Assembly: GCF_900604935.1 (NCBI RefSeq)
Contig: NZ_UWPC01000004.1
Span: 1-64,000, forward strand
Length of the DNA: 64,000 bases
From: Vaginisenegalia massiliensis
GTDB lineage: Bacteria; Bacillota; Bacilli; Lactobacillales; Aerococcaceae
Direction: 5' to 3'
Below the pieces are notes generated by a model. The model was not told the origin of the DNA. It worked only from the letters and a program-made list of their open reading frames with translations, and searched no databases. This document shows positions 25,200 through 33,508 of the stretch, in pieces. The number at the start of each line of letters is the position of its first letter. Position 1 is the first letter of the stretch. Made by a program: the position numbers and the translations under genes.

Positions 25200-26021
25200 A
25201 TGGTTTATCTGGACACTCACTATCATTATGATTTTTTACCCGCAGGGGCTTGCAGACAAAGTTTTCTGCAAGTCTTATTTGAGCATGAGATTCAGCTTGT
25301 GGCTCAGACTCTTTTGCCGAGTGGCTATCAAGACTTGGTAGAAAGTGAGCAAGATCAGGCCTTAAAACCTTTATATTCTATAGGCTTCCACCCTTGGTGG
25401 ATTCAGTCCACCAAACAAGCGGAGCAAGAATTGGCTATTTTTGAGCGCTTATTGCCCACGACCCATTTGGTTGGGGAAATAGGTTTGGATTTCAGCCCGC
25501 GACGCTTAGAACAAGCTAGCGAAAAGGTGCAAGTAGAAGTCCTAAATAGCATCTTACAACAAGTTATCAGTCAAAGTCGGCAAACTGATACTTTTTATAT
25601 TCTTTCCCTACATTCAGTCCGATCGAGCACAGTAGTGATTGATCTGTTAGAGGCTTGTCAGGTTTATCAAAGCAAGGTCATTCCAATTCTTCATCGCTTC
25701 AACGGGACCAGTGATGACTTGATGCGTCATATTCGACTTGGCGGCTACATATCGGTAGGAAGTCAGATGTTAGCAACCAAGAAGGGACGCGCCTACGCAA
25801 AGCAAATCCCTGCTGATCGACTCCTATTAGAGAGCGATCTACCTGCTAATCCGCTTGTTGACGATGAATCGACTACTCTAGCTCAAGATCAGGCCGAGTT
25901 TCTGATTCACAATTTGCAAGATACAGTGGAACAATTAACGTCAATTAGAAAAGACCAAGTCTTAGCACATATTAAGCAAACGCAAAATTGTTTATATGGA
26001 ATAGATGAAGCAATGCTGTGA
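25200..26021 (+). CDS. TatD family metal-dependent hydrolase
   Basis: A 273-residue TIM-barrel amidohydrolase-like protein. Metal ligands are visible as DTHYH (5-9), FHPW, VGEIGLDF (E of GEIGLD), LSLHSVRS, HRFNG and LLESDLP. These are the TatD DNase/deoxyribonuclease motifs, but this divergent member may act on RNA or peptides. The start ATG 25200 overlaps no gene and has AGGTCG. It is probably cotranscribed with tcdA, a pairing also common in other Firmicutes. Confidence 0.85.
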   Translation: MVYLDTHYHYDFLPAGACRQSFLQVLFEHEIQLVAQTLLPSGYQDLVESEQDQALKPLYSIGFHPWWIQSTKQAEQELAIFERLLPTTHLVGEIGLDFSPRRLEQASEKVQVEVLNSILQQVISQSRQTDTFYILSLHSVRSSTVVIDLLEACQVYQSKVIPILHRFNGTSDDLMRHIRLGGYISVGSQMLATKKGRAYAKQIPADRLLLESDLPANPLVDDESTTLAQDQAEFLIHNLQDTVEQLTSIRKDQVLAHIKQTQNCLYGIDEAML

Positions 26022-26031
26022 TAAAGAATCC

Positions 26032-26062
26032 AACTCATGTCTTTTTAGACATGGGTTTTTAT
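26032..26062 (+). terminator. Rho-independent terminator
   Basis: AACTCATGTC and GACATGGGTT pair across a T-rich loop, followed by TTTTA. It ends the tcdA-tatD transcript. Confidence 0.7.
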
Positions 26063-26099
26063 TTGACCTAAGTTATAGACTGTTATATACTGTTATATA
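26063..26099 (+). promoter_or_regulatory. Promoter and probable operator of the GntR-ABC operon
   Basis: TTGACC (26063-26068) and TATACT (26086-26091) are 17 bp apart, a good sigma-A promoter. The -10 region overlaps two direct copies of CTGTTATATA (26080-26089 and 26090-26099). Binding of the GntR-family protein to these repeats would block the promoter, so autorepression is likely. Confidence 0.65.
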
Positions 26100-26117
26100 A
26101 ATAAAGGGGGTTAGCAG

Positions 26118-26504
26118 TTGAAAATCATTTTAAAAAATGGACAATCCGTTCCCTTGTATGAACAGATTAAAGAAGCCATAAAAGGAAATATTATGGAAGG
26201 TCGATTGGAGGATGGCGAGATGCTCCCGTCGGTTAGAACCATGTCCAAAGAATTGAAAGTGAGTATCTTAACCGTTAAGAAAGCTTATGACGAATTAGCT
26301 GAAGAAGGCTTTATTGAAGTCCGCCAGGGCTTGGGAACGTTTGTGGCTGAGAATAACAGTCTCCTACGTCAAGAAGAAAAACAAAAACAAATGGAGACTA
26401 AGTTAATCGAAGCTATTCAATTAGGACATGAAATCCAATTGGATAAAGAGAGTTTTATGACTTTAGTGCAATATTTATATGAAGGAGAAAGTAATGGAAA
26501 ATAA
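26118..26504 (+). CDS. GntR family regulator, YtrA subfamily
   Basis: A 128-residue protein with a TTG start at 26118 and ribosome site GGGGG 6 bases away. The winged HTH (10-75: IYEQIKEAIKGNIMEGRLED-like start, GEMLPSVRTMSKELKVS, YDELAEEGFIEVRQGLGTF) is of GntR type. The short C-terminus (about 85-128) with helices only is the YtrA form, which regulates ABC transporters. Overlap with the next gene (26494) shows cotranscription. The effector is unknown; YtrA of Bacillus responds to cell-wall antibiotics. Confidence 0.9.
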   Translation: MKIILKNGQSVPLYEQIKEAIKGNIMEGRLEDGEMLPSVRTMSKELKVSILTVKKAYDELAEEGFIEVRQGLGTFVAENNSLLRQEEKQKQMETKLIEAIQLGHEIQLDKESFMTLVQYLYEGESNGK

Positions 26505-27333
26505 AGTAGAAGTTAGACAATTAGTTCGGGATAGTGACAATTTCAAGCTAGGTCCGCTTAGTTTCACAATTCCTAAGGGCTTTGTGACCGGCTTTATTGG
26601 TCGGAATGGAGCGGGTAAGACGACAACGATTCGAACAATTTTATCATTACTTCATCATCAAGGAACGATTTTAGTTGATAATCAACCGATAACTTCATTG
26701 GACTATCTACAAGATGTAGGATTAGTGATGGATGAACCGATTTTGGGTAAGGATTGGAATATGAAATTGGTCAATCAAGCCATGAAAGTGGGTTATCATG
26801 CATGGGATGAGACTTGTTTTTACCAGTATCTTCGCCGATTCGGTTTGGCAGAGGAGAAGAAAGTGAGTCAACTATCCCGTGGTATGAAAATTAAATTAAT
26901 GTTAGCGATTGCCTTATCTCATCAAGCAAAATTATTAATTCTTGATGAACCGACGAGTGGCTTGGACCCTATGATGCGGGATGAATTTGTTAGTATCATT
27001 CAAGAGTTTATGGAGAAAGAAGATCATACCGTTCTGTTTTCTACCCATATCACCCAAGATTTAGAAGCGATTGCGGATTATATTATTTACTTGGATCAAG
27101 GACAAGTGGTGTCAGCCACGACAAAAGAAGACTTTGTTGACCAATTCCGTTTATTAAAGCTAGATGAAGCGACTTTACATGAACTTCAGTCGGAATCTAT
27201 TTTAGGACTCAAACGAGGGCAAGTAATCAATGAAGTATTAGTTCATCAGCATGATCCTTTATTGGTATTACTGCTACCACAAAGCGAAATAGTATCTATT
27301 GATAAAATCATGTCGTTATATGGAAGGAGATAA
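26494..27333 (+). CDS. ABC transporter ATP-binding protein
   Basis: I choose ATG 26494 because AAGGAG is seven bases upstream; ATG 26479 has none. The 279-residue subunit has Walker A GRNGAGKTT near 36-44, the signature LSRGMKIKL near 128-136, Walker B LLILDEPTSGLDP near 148-160, and TH in STHITQDLEA. The C-terminal extension after about 210 is helical. It overlaps the regulator by 11 bp and is followed 6 bp later by its permease, so the three form one operon. Substrate unknown: a drug or peptide exporter of the YtrB type is most likely. Confidence 0.88.
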   Translation: MENKVEVRQLVRDSDNFKLGPLSFTIPKGFVTGFIGRNGAGKTTTIRTILSLLHHQGTILVDNQPITSLDYLQDVGLVMDEPILGKDWNMKLVNQAMKVGYHAWDETCFYQYLRRFGLAEEKKVSQLSRGMKIKLMLAIALSHQAKLLILDEPTSGLDPMMRDEFVSIIQEFMEKEDHTVLFSTHITQDLEAIADYIIYLDQGQVVSATTKEDFVDQFRLLKLDEATLHELQSESILGLKRGQVINEVLVHQHDPLLVLLLPQSEIVSIDKIMSLYGRR

Positions 27334-27338
27334 GCGAG

Positions 27339-27989
27339 ATGCAGAAAATTCTTAAGTTTGATTTATTAGCCATGAGACCATATTTTACCTGGAAGAATCT
27401 TTTTATTCTGGTTGCTCTATGCGTATTTTATTCATATTTCACTAAAAATTTATTAGTGAATTTTATGGTAGCGCAAATGTTTGCCATCATCTTTGCCTCC
27501 TATCCCTTTTTGGTTGGTGACCAAGTTGGCTTAGACTCCCTCTTCCGAATAACCGGGATAAAACCGGACACGGTAGTATATGGTCGTTATCTTACGGGCT
27601 TATTAATTTGCTTATTTAGTGTATTGGTAGGTTATTTGATGAGTATCATCATGGCTTATCTAACAGGATTTTCCTTTGATATGGATCAATTGGGGCCCCT
27701 TTTTATCACCTACGTGTTATTTACTAGCCTAGTGATTGGATTTCAATATCCTATCTATTTCAAATATGGCTATTTGAAAGCCAAAATGGTAATGATGTCC
27801 TTCTTTTTAATTTTGGGTTTATTGGCATTTTTAGTAAGCCATTTTAAGGAGGAAGTTATGGTTATGGGCACGTGGTTGATTCACCATTCAGTATTAATGG
27901 TTATGATTGGGATAAGTTTGTTATTTTTAATTTTTTTAGGATCAATTACTCTTTCACGAAATATTTATCGCCATAAAGATTTTGCTTAA
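27339..27989 (+). CDS. ABC-2 type transporter permease
   Basis: A 216-residue integral membrane protein with about six helices, beginning with a soluble MQKILKFDLLAMRPYFTWKN segment. The order TM, loop (DSLFRITGIKPDTVVYGRYL), TM, TM is that of YtrC/ABC-2 permeases paired with YtrA-regulated ATPases. The typical family length is a little longer, so it may work as a dimer. Start ATG 27339 has AAGGAGATAAG upstream. It is the third gene of the operon; no further genes follow. Confidence 0.8.
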   Translation: MQKILKFDLLAMRPYFTWKNLFILVALCVFYSYFTKNLLVNFMVAQMFAIIFASYPFLVGDQVGLDSLFRITGIKPDTVVYGRYLTGLLICLFSVLVGYLMSIIMAYLTGFSFDMDQLGPLFITYVLFTSLVIGFQYPIYFKYGYLKAKMVMMSFFLILGLLAFLVSHFKEEVMVMGTWLIHHSVLMVMIGISLLFLIFLGSITLSRNIYRHKDFA

Positions 27990-28057
27990 TCCCTTTGCCT
28001 ATCGCATTAAAGAGTAGTCTAAGAGAAATAAATAGGTCTATCTATAAGAATCATTGT

Positions 28058-28140
28058 AATACCGAGACAGTTTGTGTCAGCTTCATGATCCAAAAGTATG
28101 TCATCGAGGCGATAATGAACTTAGTTTCGGTATTTTTGTT
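28058..28140. other. Structured intergenic element with terminator-like ends
   Basis: AATACCGA (28058-28065) and TCGGTATT (28127-28134) form an 8-bp closing stem over about 61 nt, followed by TTTTTG. Inside, GACA/TGTC and CATGAT-like helices could form small stems. On the minus strand the flank also ends in T-rich sequence. It could be a large terminator for the ABC operon or a folded RNA. I cannot match it to a known riboswitch. Confidence 0.4.
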
Positions 28141-28211
28141 TTAGTTTATGATGCGAATACCTAGGTTTGCGTGGTAGAATTGAAGTTAAAGCTAGGGGAA
28201 GGAGTGTTGAA

Positions 28212-29117
28212 ATGCAAAAGGATCAATTTGAAATAAAAACACTATCAGGAATAGTCTTCAAAGGCCGTCAATGGTTGTTACATGATGCTCAAGCGAATCT
28301 CGTATTTTTAACAGGAATGATGGAGCATTCAGGACGATATGATAATTTTGGTCGTTATCTAAATCAGCGAGGAATCAATCTTTTTGTCATGGATCAATTG
28401 GGCCAAGGCTTGAACGTTGAGCAAATCTCAGATCTGCAAAAATGGCCTCAAAATGCGTTTCAATTGAGTCTAGAAGCCATTGAATGCGTGCGCATCATGG
28501 CCAGTGAAAATGGCTTGCCGACCGCTATGGGCGGGCACTCTATGGGATCCATTATGATGCAAGCTTATTTAGAAAACTATGTCCATCCCAATTTGAAAGC
28601 CATAATTATGGGAACAATGGCAGGTCCTGCCATCATGCAAGAAGTGGCATACGGCCTTTCTCGATTACTGGTCAGACCAAGTCGACGGGATCTAGCTCAT
28701 CCTATATTAAATTATCTAGGAACTGAAGGTTTTAAGCGTTCTATCAAAGGTTACAAAACGCCCTTTGACTGGCTTTCTTATAATGAAGCTAATGTTCAAG
28801 CCTATCTTCAAGATGACTTTTGCGGTGCCAAAAACACAGGGGGCTTCTGGCAAGAATTCCTTCGCGGTACGAAAGATATTTGGCGGTCAGCCAATCTTAA
28901 GCGAATTGATCCAAGCACGCAGCTTCTCTTAGTTTCAGGCCAAGATGATCCAGTCGGAGGATGCGGTAAGGGTGTGAAGTGGCTAGAGGCCAGACTGCGA
29001 AAATATGGGATTCATCAAGTTGAGACTATTTTATATCCGCGTATGCGCCATGAAATTTTAAATGAAGAGGGCCACCGACAGGTCGAAGAGGACATTGTGG
29101 ATTTTATCTTCAGATAA
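28212..29117 (+). CDS. Alpha/beta hydrolase, lysophospholipase/monoglyceride lipase-like
   Basis: I start at ATG 28212 because GGAAGGAG lies eight bases upstream. The 301-residue protein has FLTGMMEHSGRYDNFGRYLN, a typical His-Gly region of monoacylglycerol-type hydrolases, the nucleophile elbow GGHSMGSIMMQAYL, and LLVSGQDDPVGG carrying the acid. MRHEILNE supplies the His. The Asp in GQDDPV fits the Ser-Asp-His triad. No signal peptide is present, so it acts in the cytosol. It stands alone between the GntR operon and the GPx gene. Confidence 0.85.
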   Translation: MQKDQFEIKTLSGIVFKGRQWLLHDAQANLVFLTGMMEHSGRYDNFGRYLNQRGINLFVMDQLGQGLNVEQISDLQKWPQNAFQLSLEAIECVRIMASENGLPTAMGGHSMGSIMMQAYLENYVHPNLKAIIMGTMAGPAIMQEVAYGLSRLLVRPSRRDLAHPILNYLGTEGFKRSIKGYKTPFDWLSYNEANVQAYLQDDFCGAKNTGGFWQEFLRGTKDIWRSANLKRIDPSTQLLLVSGQDDPVGGCGKGVKWLEARLRKYGIHQVETILYPRMRHEILNEEGHRQVEEDIVDFIFR

Positions 29118-29200
29118 GCAAATGGTTTTATCACGGTGTCTATCATAGGCACGTTATTTTCGAAAAGAGAGTACAATAAAAGAATAATAGGAGGCTGTCT

Positions 29201-29743
29201 ATGTCAATTTATGATTACAGTGTGACTTCCGGCGATGGCCGAGAAATTTCATTAGCGGAATACAAGGATAAAGTGATTTTAATTGTGAATACGGCAACTG
29301 GCTGCGGCTTTACACCACAATATGAGGCCATTGAAAAGTTATATGAAGACTATCACGATCAAGGGTTAGAAGTAATAGATATTCCATGTAATCAGTTTAA
29401 GAATCAAGCGCCTGGTTCTGATGAAGAAATCCAAGCTTTTTGTCAATTGCATTATCATACTCAATTTCTTCAAATGAAAAAGAGCGATGTGAATGGTCCA
29501 GATGCGCTCCCTCTTTATGGCTATTTGAAGGAACAAAAAGACTTTGAAGGATTTGGTAAAAGCGCTAAAGCTCTGGCTATGGCTACGATGTTATTGACGA
29601 TTGATAAAGATTATAAACATAATCCAGACATCAAATGGAATTTCACGAAATTCGTCGTGGACCGTCAAGGCCAAGTGGTGGCTCGTTTTGAACCGACGGC
29701 CGATATGAAATTAGTTGAAGCTTGCATTAAAGAGTTGCTCTAG
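29201..29743 (+). CDS. Glutathione peroxidase family, probably thioredoxin-dependent
   Basis: A 180-residue GPx with peroxidatic C35 in NTATGCGFTPQY, Q65 in PCNQF, W146 and N147 in KWNFTKF, so the catalytic tetrad is complete. C81 in IQAFCQLHY is at the position of the resolving Cys of thioredoxin-dependent (BsaA/YkuU-type) enzymes. The reductant is therefore more likely thioredoxin than glutathione. It detoxifies H2O2 and organic peroxides. Ribosome site GGAGGC just upstream of ATG 29201. Single gene with its own terminator. Confidence 0.9.
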   Translation: MSIYDYSVTSGDGREISLAEYKDKVILIVNTATGCGFTPQYEAIEKLYEDYHDQGLEVIDIPCNQFKNQAPGSDEEIQAFCQLHYHTQFLQMKKSDVNGPDALPLYGYLKEQKDFEGFGKSAKALAMATMLLTIDKDYKHNPDIKWNFTKFVVDRQGQVVARFEPTADMKLVEACIKELL

Positions 29744-29751
29744 TTTGTTAG

Positions 29752-29785
29752 CCCGTTTTCCTCTTGGGAAACGGGTATTTATTTG
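29752..29785 (+). terminator. Rho-independent terminator
   Basis: CCCGTTTTCC and GGGAAACGGG pair (with one mismatch) around a TCTT loop and are followed by TATTTATTTG. It ends the GPx transcript. Confidence 0.75.
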
Positions 29786-29865
29786 TTTGACCAAAGTTTA
29801 ATTTTTTATAAATAAATTGTTGTGATTTATTAAAAGTGATGTTAGACTCAACTTGAGGTGAGAAG

Positions 29866-31248
29866 ATGAAGGCATTGAAAAAAGGTATGACTCTATTTGT
29901 AATGATAATGCTATTTGGTTTAGCGTTACCTTATTATTCACTAGTGGAAGCTAATGACTTAACAAAAGACAAGGCGTGGTATGAGCAACTCGATCAAGAT
30001 TTCAAAGCGTGGGCTAATACGATGAGTCAAAGCTATACTTGTTATTATCCTGGTCGAAAAACTGATTTTCGTCACGCAGGGTTGACGTTAGACCAAGTTA
30101 TGGAAAAATTTACCCTTAATGGTCAAAAAGTCAGTATTAGTTTAGCGGACCAGACAACGACTAACGCAGATTATATCATCCAAAGTATTTATAGCACTTA
30201 TAATGAGCAAGACGTGACAGCACGGTTAATCACTTATTTTATTGTTGAACATAAGGGGCAATATATGACCTTGGTTTGTGAGCAGACGGATCCGTCTCAA
30301 GCCATGGATTTCAAAATGACGGCCAATCAAGATTTAACTGCCTTAGTCCAAAATTTAGCTCAAACAAAGACGGCGAAAACACCCGGTCAAAATAAAGCTG
30401 TTAGTTTCAAACAAGAACCGGAGCTATTGAAAGATGGTTACCAACGGTTTGATGATTTCCTCAAGAATAAGTACAGTGCTGGACCAAGCAATTTTTTCCG
30501 TTTTCTAGGAGGGCCTCAGACGGATGCTTATGGGAATCCTAAATTGGTTGAGATTATGATTGATGGAAAGTCTTATACTGAATGTTGGGATGAATCCCTG
30601 AATCCTGACTATCACTTTGTGACGACGATTGTTAACGAGAATTCTCCTTACAATTCCTTTACCATCGTCAAAATTCCGCATAAGTTCGAATTTTTTGTCG
30701 TTGAAGGTTTGGAAGGTAACCAGTATCAAAAGGTCGAAAATAGTTATTTAATTGAAGGTTATATTGAAGCAATGTATGGAGACGACGCTAAGAATATGAC
30801 TGCTAGTCAAGAATCCGAGAGTGTGACTGCTTCGTCATCATCATTATCATCCTCGGAAGATTTAGCGGACTTATTTAATCATCGCGAGCAAAGTTATTCA
30901 TCCCAGGATTTTGAGCACTATGTTCGTCAGATTATGCCTGACCTTGTTCCAAGTCAATCACCGATGGAAGTTGGTAAGCAATATGAAATTCCACCAACTG
31001 AAGGGGGACAAAATTTCCTTGTTTTTATCGATGAGACAGCCCCAGGTGCGTTTATTTTTCATTTTTCTCAAGGAGGTCCTGGCTTTTCATTTGAAGGGTT
31101 TGCAGTTGAAGACTCGCTGAATATTGTGAACTGGCATCGGGGACCTGACGGATCAGTGAGCGTACTTAACCGTCAATCTTTTGAACAAGTAAAAGAATTT
31201 CCAATCAATATGGCTCAATACGAAGCCTTTCAAAATTTAAAACATTAA
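29866..31248 (+). CDS. Secreted protein of unknown function
   Basis: A 460-residue protein with an N-terminal signal peptide: basic MKALKKG, a hydrophobic core of about 20 residues, and a likely cleavage near LVEA-ND (about residue 29). There is no lipobox Cys and no LPXTG. A Ser-rich linker (near 320-335) splits it into an N-terminal domain with YYPGRKTDFRHAG and a C-terminal beta domain near 345-460 with FLVFIDETAPGAFIFHFSQG. No family is recognised. Promoter elements are not clear upstream; ribosome site TGAGGTGAG. Confidence 0.7.
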   Translation: MKALKKGMTLFVMIMLFGLALPYYSLVEANDLTKDKAWYEQLDQDFKAWANTMSQSYTCYYPGRKTDFRHAGLTLDQVMEKFTLNGQKVSISLADQTTTNADYIIQSIYSTYNEQDVTARLITYFIVEHKGQYMTLVCEQTDPSQAMDFKMTANQDLTALVQNLAQTKTAKTPGQNKAVSFKQEPELLKDGYQRFDDFLKNKYSAGPSNFFRFLGGPQTDAYGNPKLVEIMIDGKSYTECWDESLNPDYHFVTTIVNENSPYNSFTIVKIPHKFEFFVVEGLEGNQYQKVENSYLIEGYIEAMYGDDAKNMTASQESESVTASSSSLSSSEDLADLFNHREQSYSSQDFEHYVRQIMPDLVPSQSPMEVGKQYEIPPTEGGQNFLVFIDETAPGAFIFHFSQGGPGFSFEGFAVEDSLNIVNWHRGPDGSVSVLNRQSFEQVKEFPINMAQYEAFQNLKH

Positions 31249-31287
31249 GAAATAAGGAAAAGCGAATTAGTTTCGTGCTTCAAATCA

Positions 31288-31320
31288 TAGTGAGCTAGCA
31301 GAGGTTAGCTCACTATTTTT
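31288..31320 (+). terminator. Rho-independent terminator
   Basis: TAGTGAGCTA (31288-31297) and TAGCTCACTA (31306-31315) pair perfectly, with T residues after. Confidence 0.8.
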
Positions 31321-31442
31321 GCAAGTGATTTTGATAATGAATAACTAGTGTAAATTTGCATAGTCAGGTGAGGAATTTCCGTTGCTTTATTCAAACGTAT
31401 ATAGTAATATACGGTATCACGAAAAATGAAGGAGCTAATTCC

Positions 31443-31883
31443 ATGATAAAATCGATTGAATTGTATCTCGTTACTAACAATCAGGGTCTTGAAGCCGTCG
31501 ACTATTATAGCCAAGTTTTTCAAGCTGAAATCAAATCTTGCACGACTTTTGGTCAAGCTATGCCTAACACACCTGAAGAAAATAAAAACTTAGTCTTGAA
31601 TGCCAGCTTAGATATTCAGGGTATTCGTTTACAAATCTCTGATCATGGTCCTGGCCAAGATTATGTCCAAGGAACCAATATGACTGCTTGTATAATGGTT
31701 GATACAGCCCAAGAAGCCCGGAAATTGTATGACAAATTAGCTGAAGAAGCCCAACAAATTAATTTGGAACTTCAAGAAACACCGTGGAGTCCAGCTTATG
31801 GGATTGTGGTTGACAAATTTGGTATGACTTGGCAAATCAACACTGAAATTGATGGCTTCGTTTCTGAAACGGTTCGTTTCTAA
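31443..31883 (+). CDS. VOC superfamily protein, PhnB-like
   Basis: I start at ATG 31443, with AAGGAG nine bases upstream; ATG 31356 has no ribosome site. The 146-residue protein has IELYLVTNNQGLEAVDYYSQ, LQISDHGPG and YGIVVDKFGMTWQI, which is the pattern of PhnB/3-demethylubiquinone-9 methyltransferase-like vicinal oxygen chelate proteins. Typical metal or substrate residues are only partly visible. Function unknown. It is followed 12 bp later by another VOC gene. Confidence 0.8.
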   Translation: MIKSIELYLVTNNQGLEAVDYYSQVFQAEIKSCTTFGQAMPNTPEENKNLVLNASLDIQGIRLQISDHGPGQDYVQGTNMTACIMVDTAQEARKLYDKLAEEAQQINLELQETPWSPAYGIVVDKFGMTWQINTEIDGFVSETVRF

Positions 31884-31895
31884 AGGAGTAAGTAC

Positions 31896-32264
31896 ATGTT
31901 TAGTAATCATACGAATATTATGTTGTATGTGGAGGATGTTGCTAAGGAGAAGGCGTTTTGGCAAGCCATTGGTTTTATCATTTTAGCTGAAGAAAATTTA
32001 ATGGGTTTTGAAAGCTTTGAGATGAAGTCGCACGAGTCAAGTACAGCTTATTTTACAGTTTATGATTGGACTTTTATTCAACAAGTTTCACCCGAAGTGG
32101 TTGATTTTAAACCGAGTATCTTATTCGAGTCGGATGATATTGAAGCCTTACACAGCAAAGTAGGGCAAGTAACTGAGACGGTAAGTCCAATTAGACAAGA
32201 GCCTTTCCCTAATTTTAACTTTGCTTCCCCGAGTGGTCATTATTATGCGGTTAAAGGAATATAG
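31896..32264 (+). CDS. VOC superfamily (glyoxalase-like) protein
   Basis: A 122-residue protein with IMLYVEDVAKEKAFWQAIGF at the N-terminus and FNFASPSGHYYAVK at the C-terminus. This is a glyoxalase/bleomycin-resistance fold of one module, so a dimer would be needed for an active site. Start ATG 31896 has AAAGGAGTAAG upstream. It is transcribed with the neighbouring VOC gene (12 bp gap) and 32279 (14 bp gap). No substrate can be named. Confidence 0.8.
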   Translation: MFSNHTNIMLYVEDVAKEKAFWQAIGFIILAEENLMGFESFEMKSHESSTAYFTVYDWTFIQQVSPEVVDFKPSILFESDDIEALHSKVGQVTETVSPIRQEPFPNFNFASPSGHYYAVKGI

Positions 32265-32278
32265 AAAGGAAGACAAAG

Positions 32279-32782
32279 ATGATTGTTGATTTTAAAGATG
32301 TCTCAACCCAAGGGCTAGAATCTTCTCCTGTATCTCCTGCTTTAGCTGGTTTGCGGGCCAATGAAGCGCGCTACTTTTGGAATAAATTTAAAGTAGAATT
32401 TGAAACGGTTCCTGTAGCCGAAAAAGCTGATCTTATGGCCGATATTAATCAATTGTTGCAAGAAGAGCGCGATTTGGTCTTTGCGGCGAAACCCCTTGAA
32501 CTTGCGCAACACCTGCTTGAAGATCGAATCCTGTGGACCCATGTCTTTTATGAGGACGGCTTAGCTATTAATGTCTTATATGAATTGGATAATCCTAAGA
32601 AACGAGCCGTTGGTCTAAAATTGTCGGATGGCATGGAAGTTCCTCTTGAACTGGTCGATAAATTTAAGTTCGCTCGCCAAAAATCGAAGTTAGCGGGTAC
32701 GATTCGTGGTTCATACTTTGTCATTAAAGGGGATCATCAAGCGATGATTGACCGTTGGCTTCAAGAGGTACAAGGCAAATAA
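32279..32782 (+). CDS. Hypothetical soluble protein
   Basis: A 167-residue protein without signal or membrane segment. The N-terminal half is helical (LAGLRANEARYFWNKFK, then ADINQLLQEERDLVF) and the second half is beta-rich (WTHVFYEDGLAINVLYELDN, then a KLSDGMEVPLEL segment). Start ATG 32279 has GAAAGGAAG upstream. It lies in a run of four closely spaced genes between the VOC pair and the DUF1697 gene. No family is recognised. Confidence 0.6.
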   Translation: MIVDFKDVSTQGLESSPVSPALAGLRANEARYFWNKFKVEFETVPVAEKADLMADINQLLQEERDLVFAAKPLELAQHLLEDRILWTHVFYEDGLAINVLYELDNPKKRAVGLKLSDGMEVPLELVDKFKFARQKSKLAGTIRGSYFVIKGDHQAMIDRWLQEVQGK

Positions 32783-32793
32783 GGTAGAAGAAA

Positions 32794-33342
32794 ATGGAAT
32801 ATATCTTATTCTTACGTGGTATCAACGTAGGTGGAAAACATAAAGTGGTGATGGCTGAATTGCGTCAGGATTTAAGTCAGTTAGGTCTGGATTCGGTTAA
32901 GTCTTACATTAATAGCGGCAATCTCTATTTTGTTTCCAACCTTACCGAAGACGCCTTAGAAACCTTATTGGAAGAGTATTTTAATAGTCACTATGATTTT
33001 CCTATAGCCTTTGCCCTACTTTCTGGTCCAGCTTTTCAAGCGGAAATGGACAACCAACCTAATTGGTGGCAGGAAAATCTTGCTCGTCGAGATGTTCTCT
33101 TCTTCTCACGTCGAGTCAATCGCCAAGAAGTCGAAGCTAGTTTAGCCTCCATGTCATTAGGAAATGAGGAAGTTTTCTTGGGGCAGCGGGCGGTCTTTTG
33201 GGGTAAGCGCGATGAAGCGGATTACTTGAAGACGGCTTATCACAAACAGTTGGGTAAACAGGCCTACTATTCAGAGGTAACAATCCGTAATGCCAAGACC
33301 TGTGACAAGATGTTAACATTTCTGCAGCACACTCAAGAATAA
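32794..33342 (+). CDS. DUF1697 family protein
   Basis: A 182-residue protein opening with the family signature YILFLRGINVGGKHKVVMAE and continuing with LGLDSVKSYINSGNLYFVSN. The C-terminal part has ITIRNAKTCDKML-like helix. DUF1697 members are cytosolic, about 180 residues long, with no proven activity. It ends the four-gene run from 31443 and is followed by a strong terminator. Start ATG 32794 is 11 bp after the previous stop and has AGGTAGAAG. Confidence 0.85.
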   Translation: MEYILFLRGINVGGKHKVVMAELRQDLSQLGLDSVKSYINSGNLYFVSNLTEDALETLLEEYFNSHYDFPIAFALLSGPAFQAEMDNQPNWWQENLARRDVLFFSRRVNRQEVEASLASMSLGNEEVFLGQRAVFWGKRDEADYLKTAYHKQLGKQAYYSEVTIRNAKTCDKMLTFLQHTQE

Positions 33343-33356
33343 TCGAGATAGTTGAA

Positions 33357-33397
33357 GTCTCCCGTTCTCACATAAGAGAGAACGGGAGACTTTTTTG
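33357..33397 (+). terminator. Rho-independent terminator
   Basis: GTCTCCCGTTCTC (33357-33369) and GAGAACGGGAGAC (33378-33390) form a perfect 13-bp stem followed by TTTTTT. Confidence 0.9.
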
Positions 33398-33508
33398 CTT
33401 AAATTTTAAAAATGAGTGAAATTATATGGAATAGTCTAAAAAAATTAATATTTATCCGTTATAGTGTTCGGTATTGAATCATAATTTAGGGAGAAATTAG
33501 GGAAAAAT

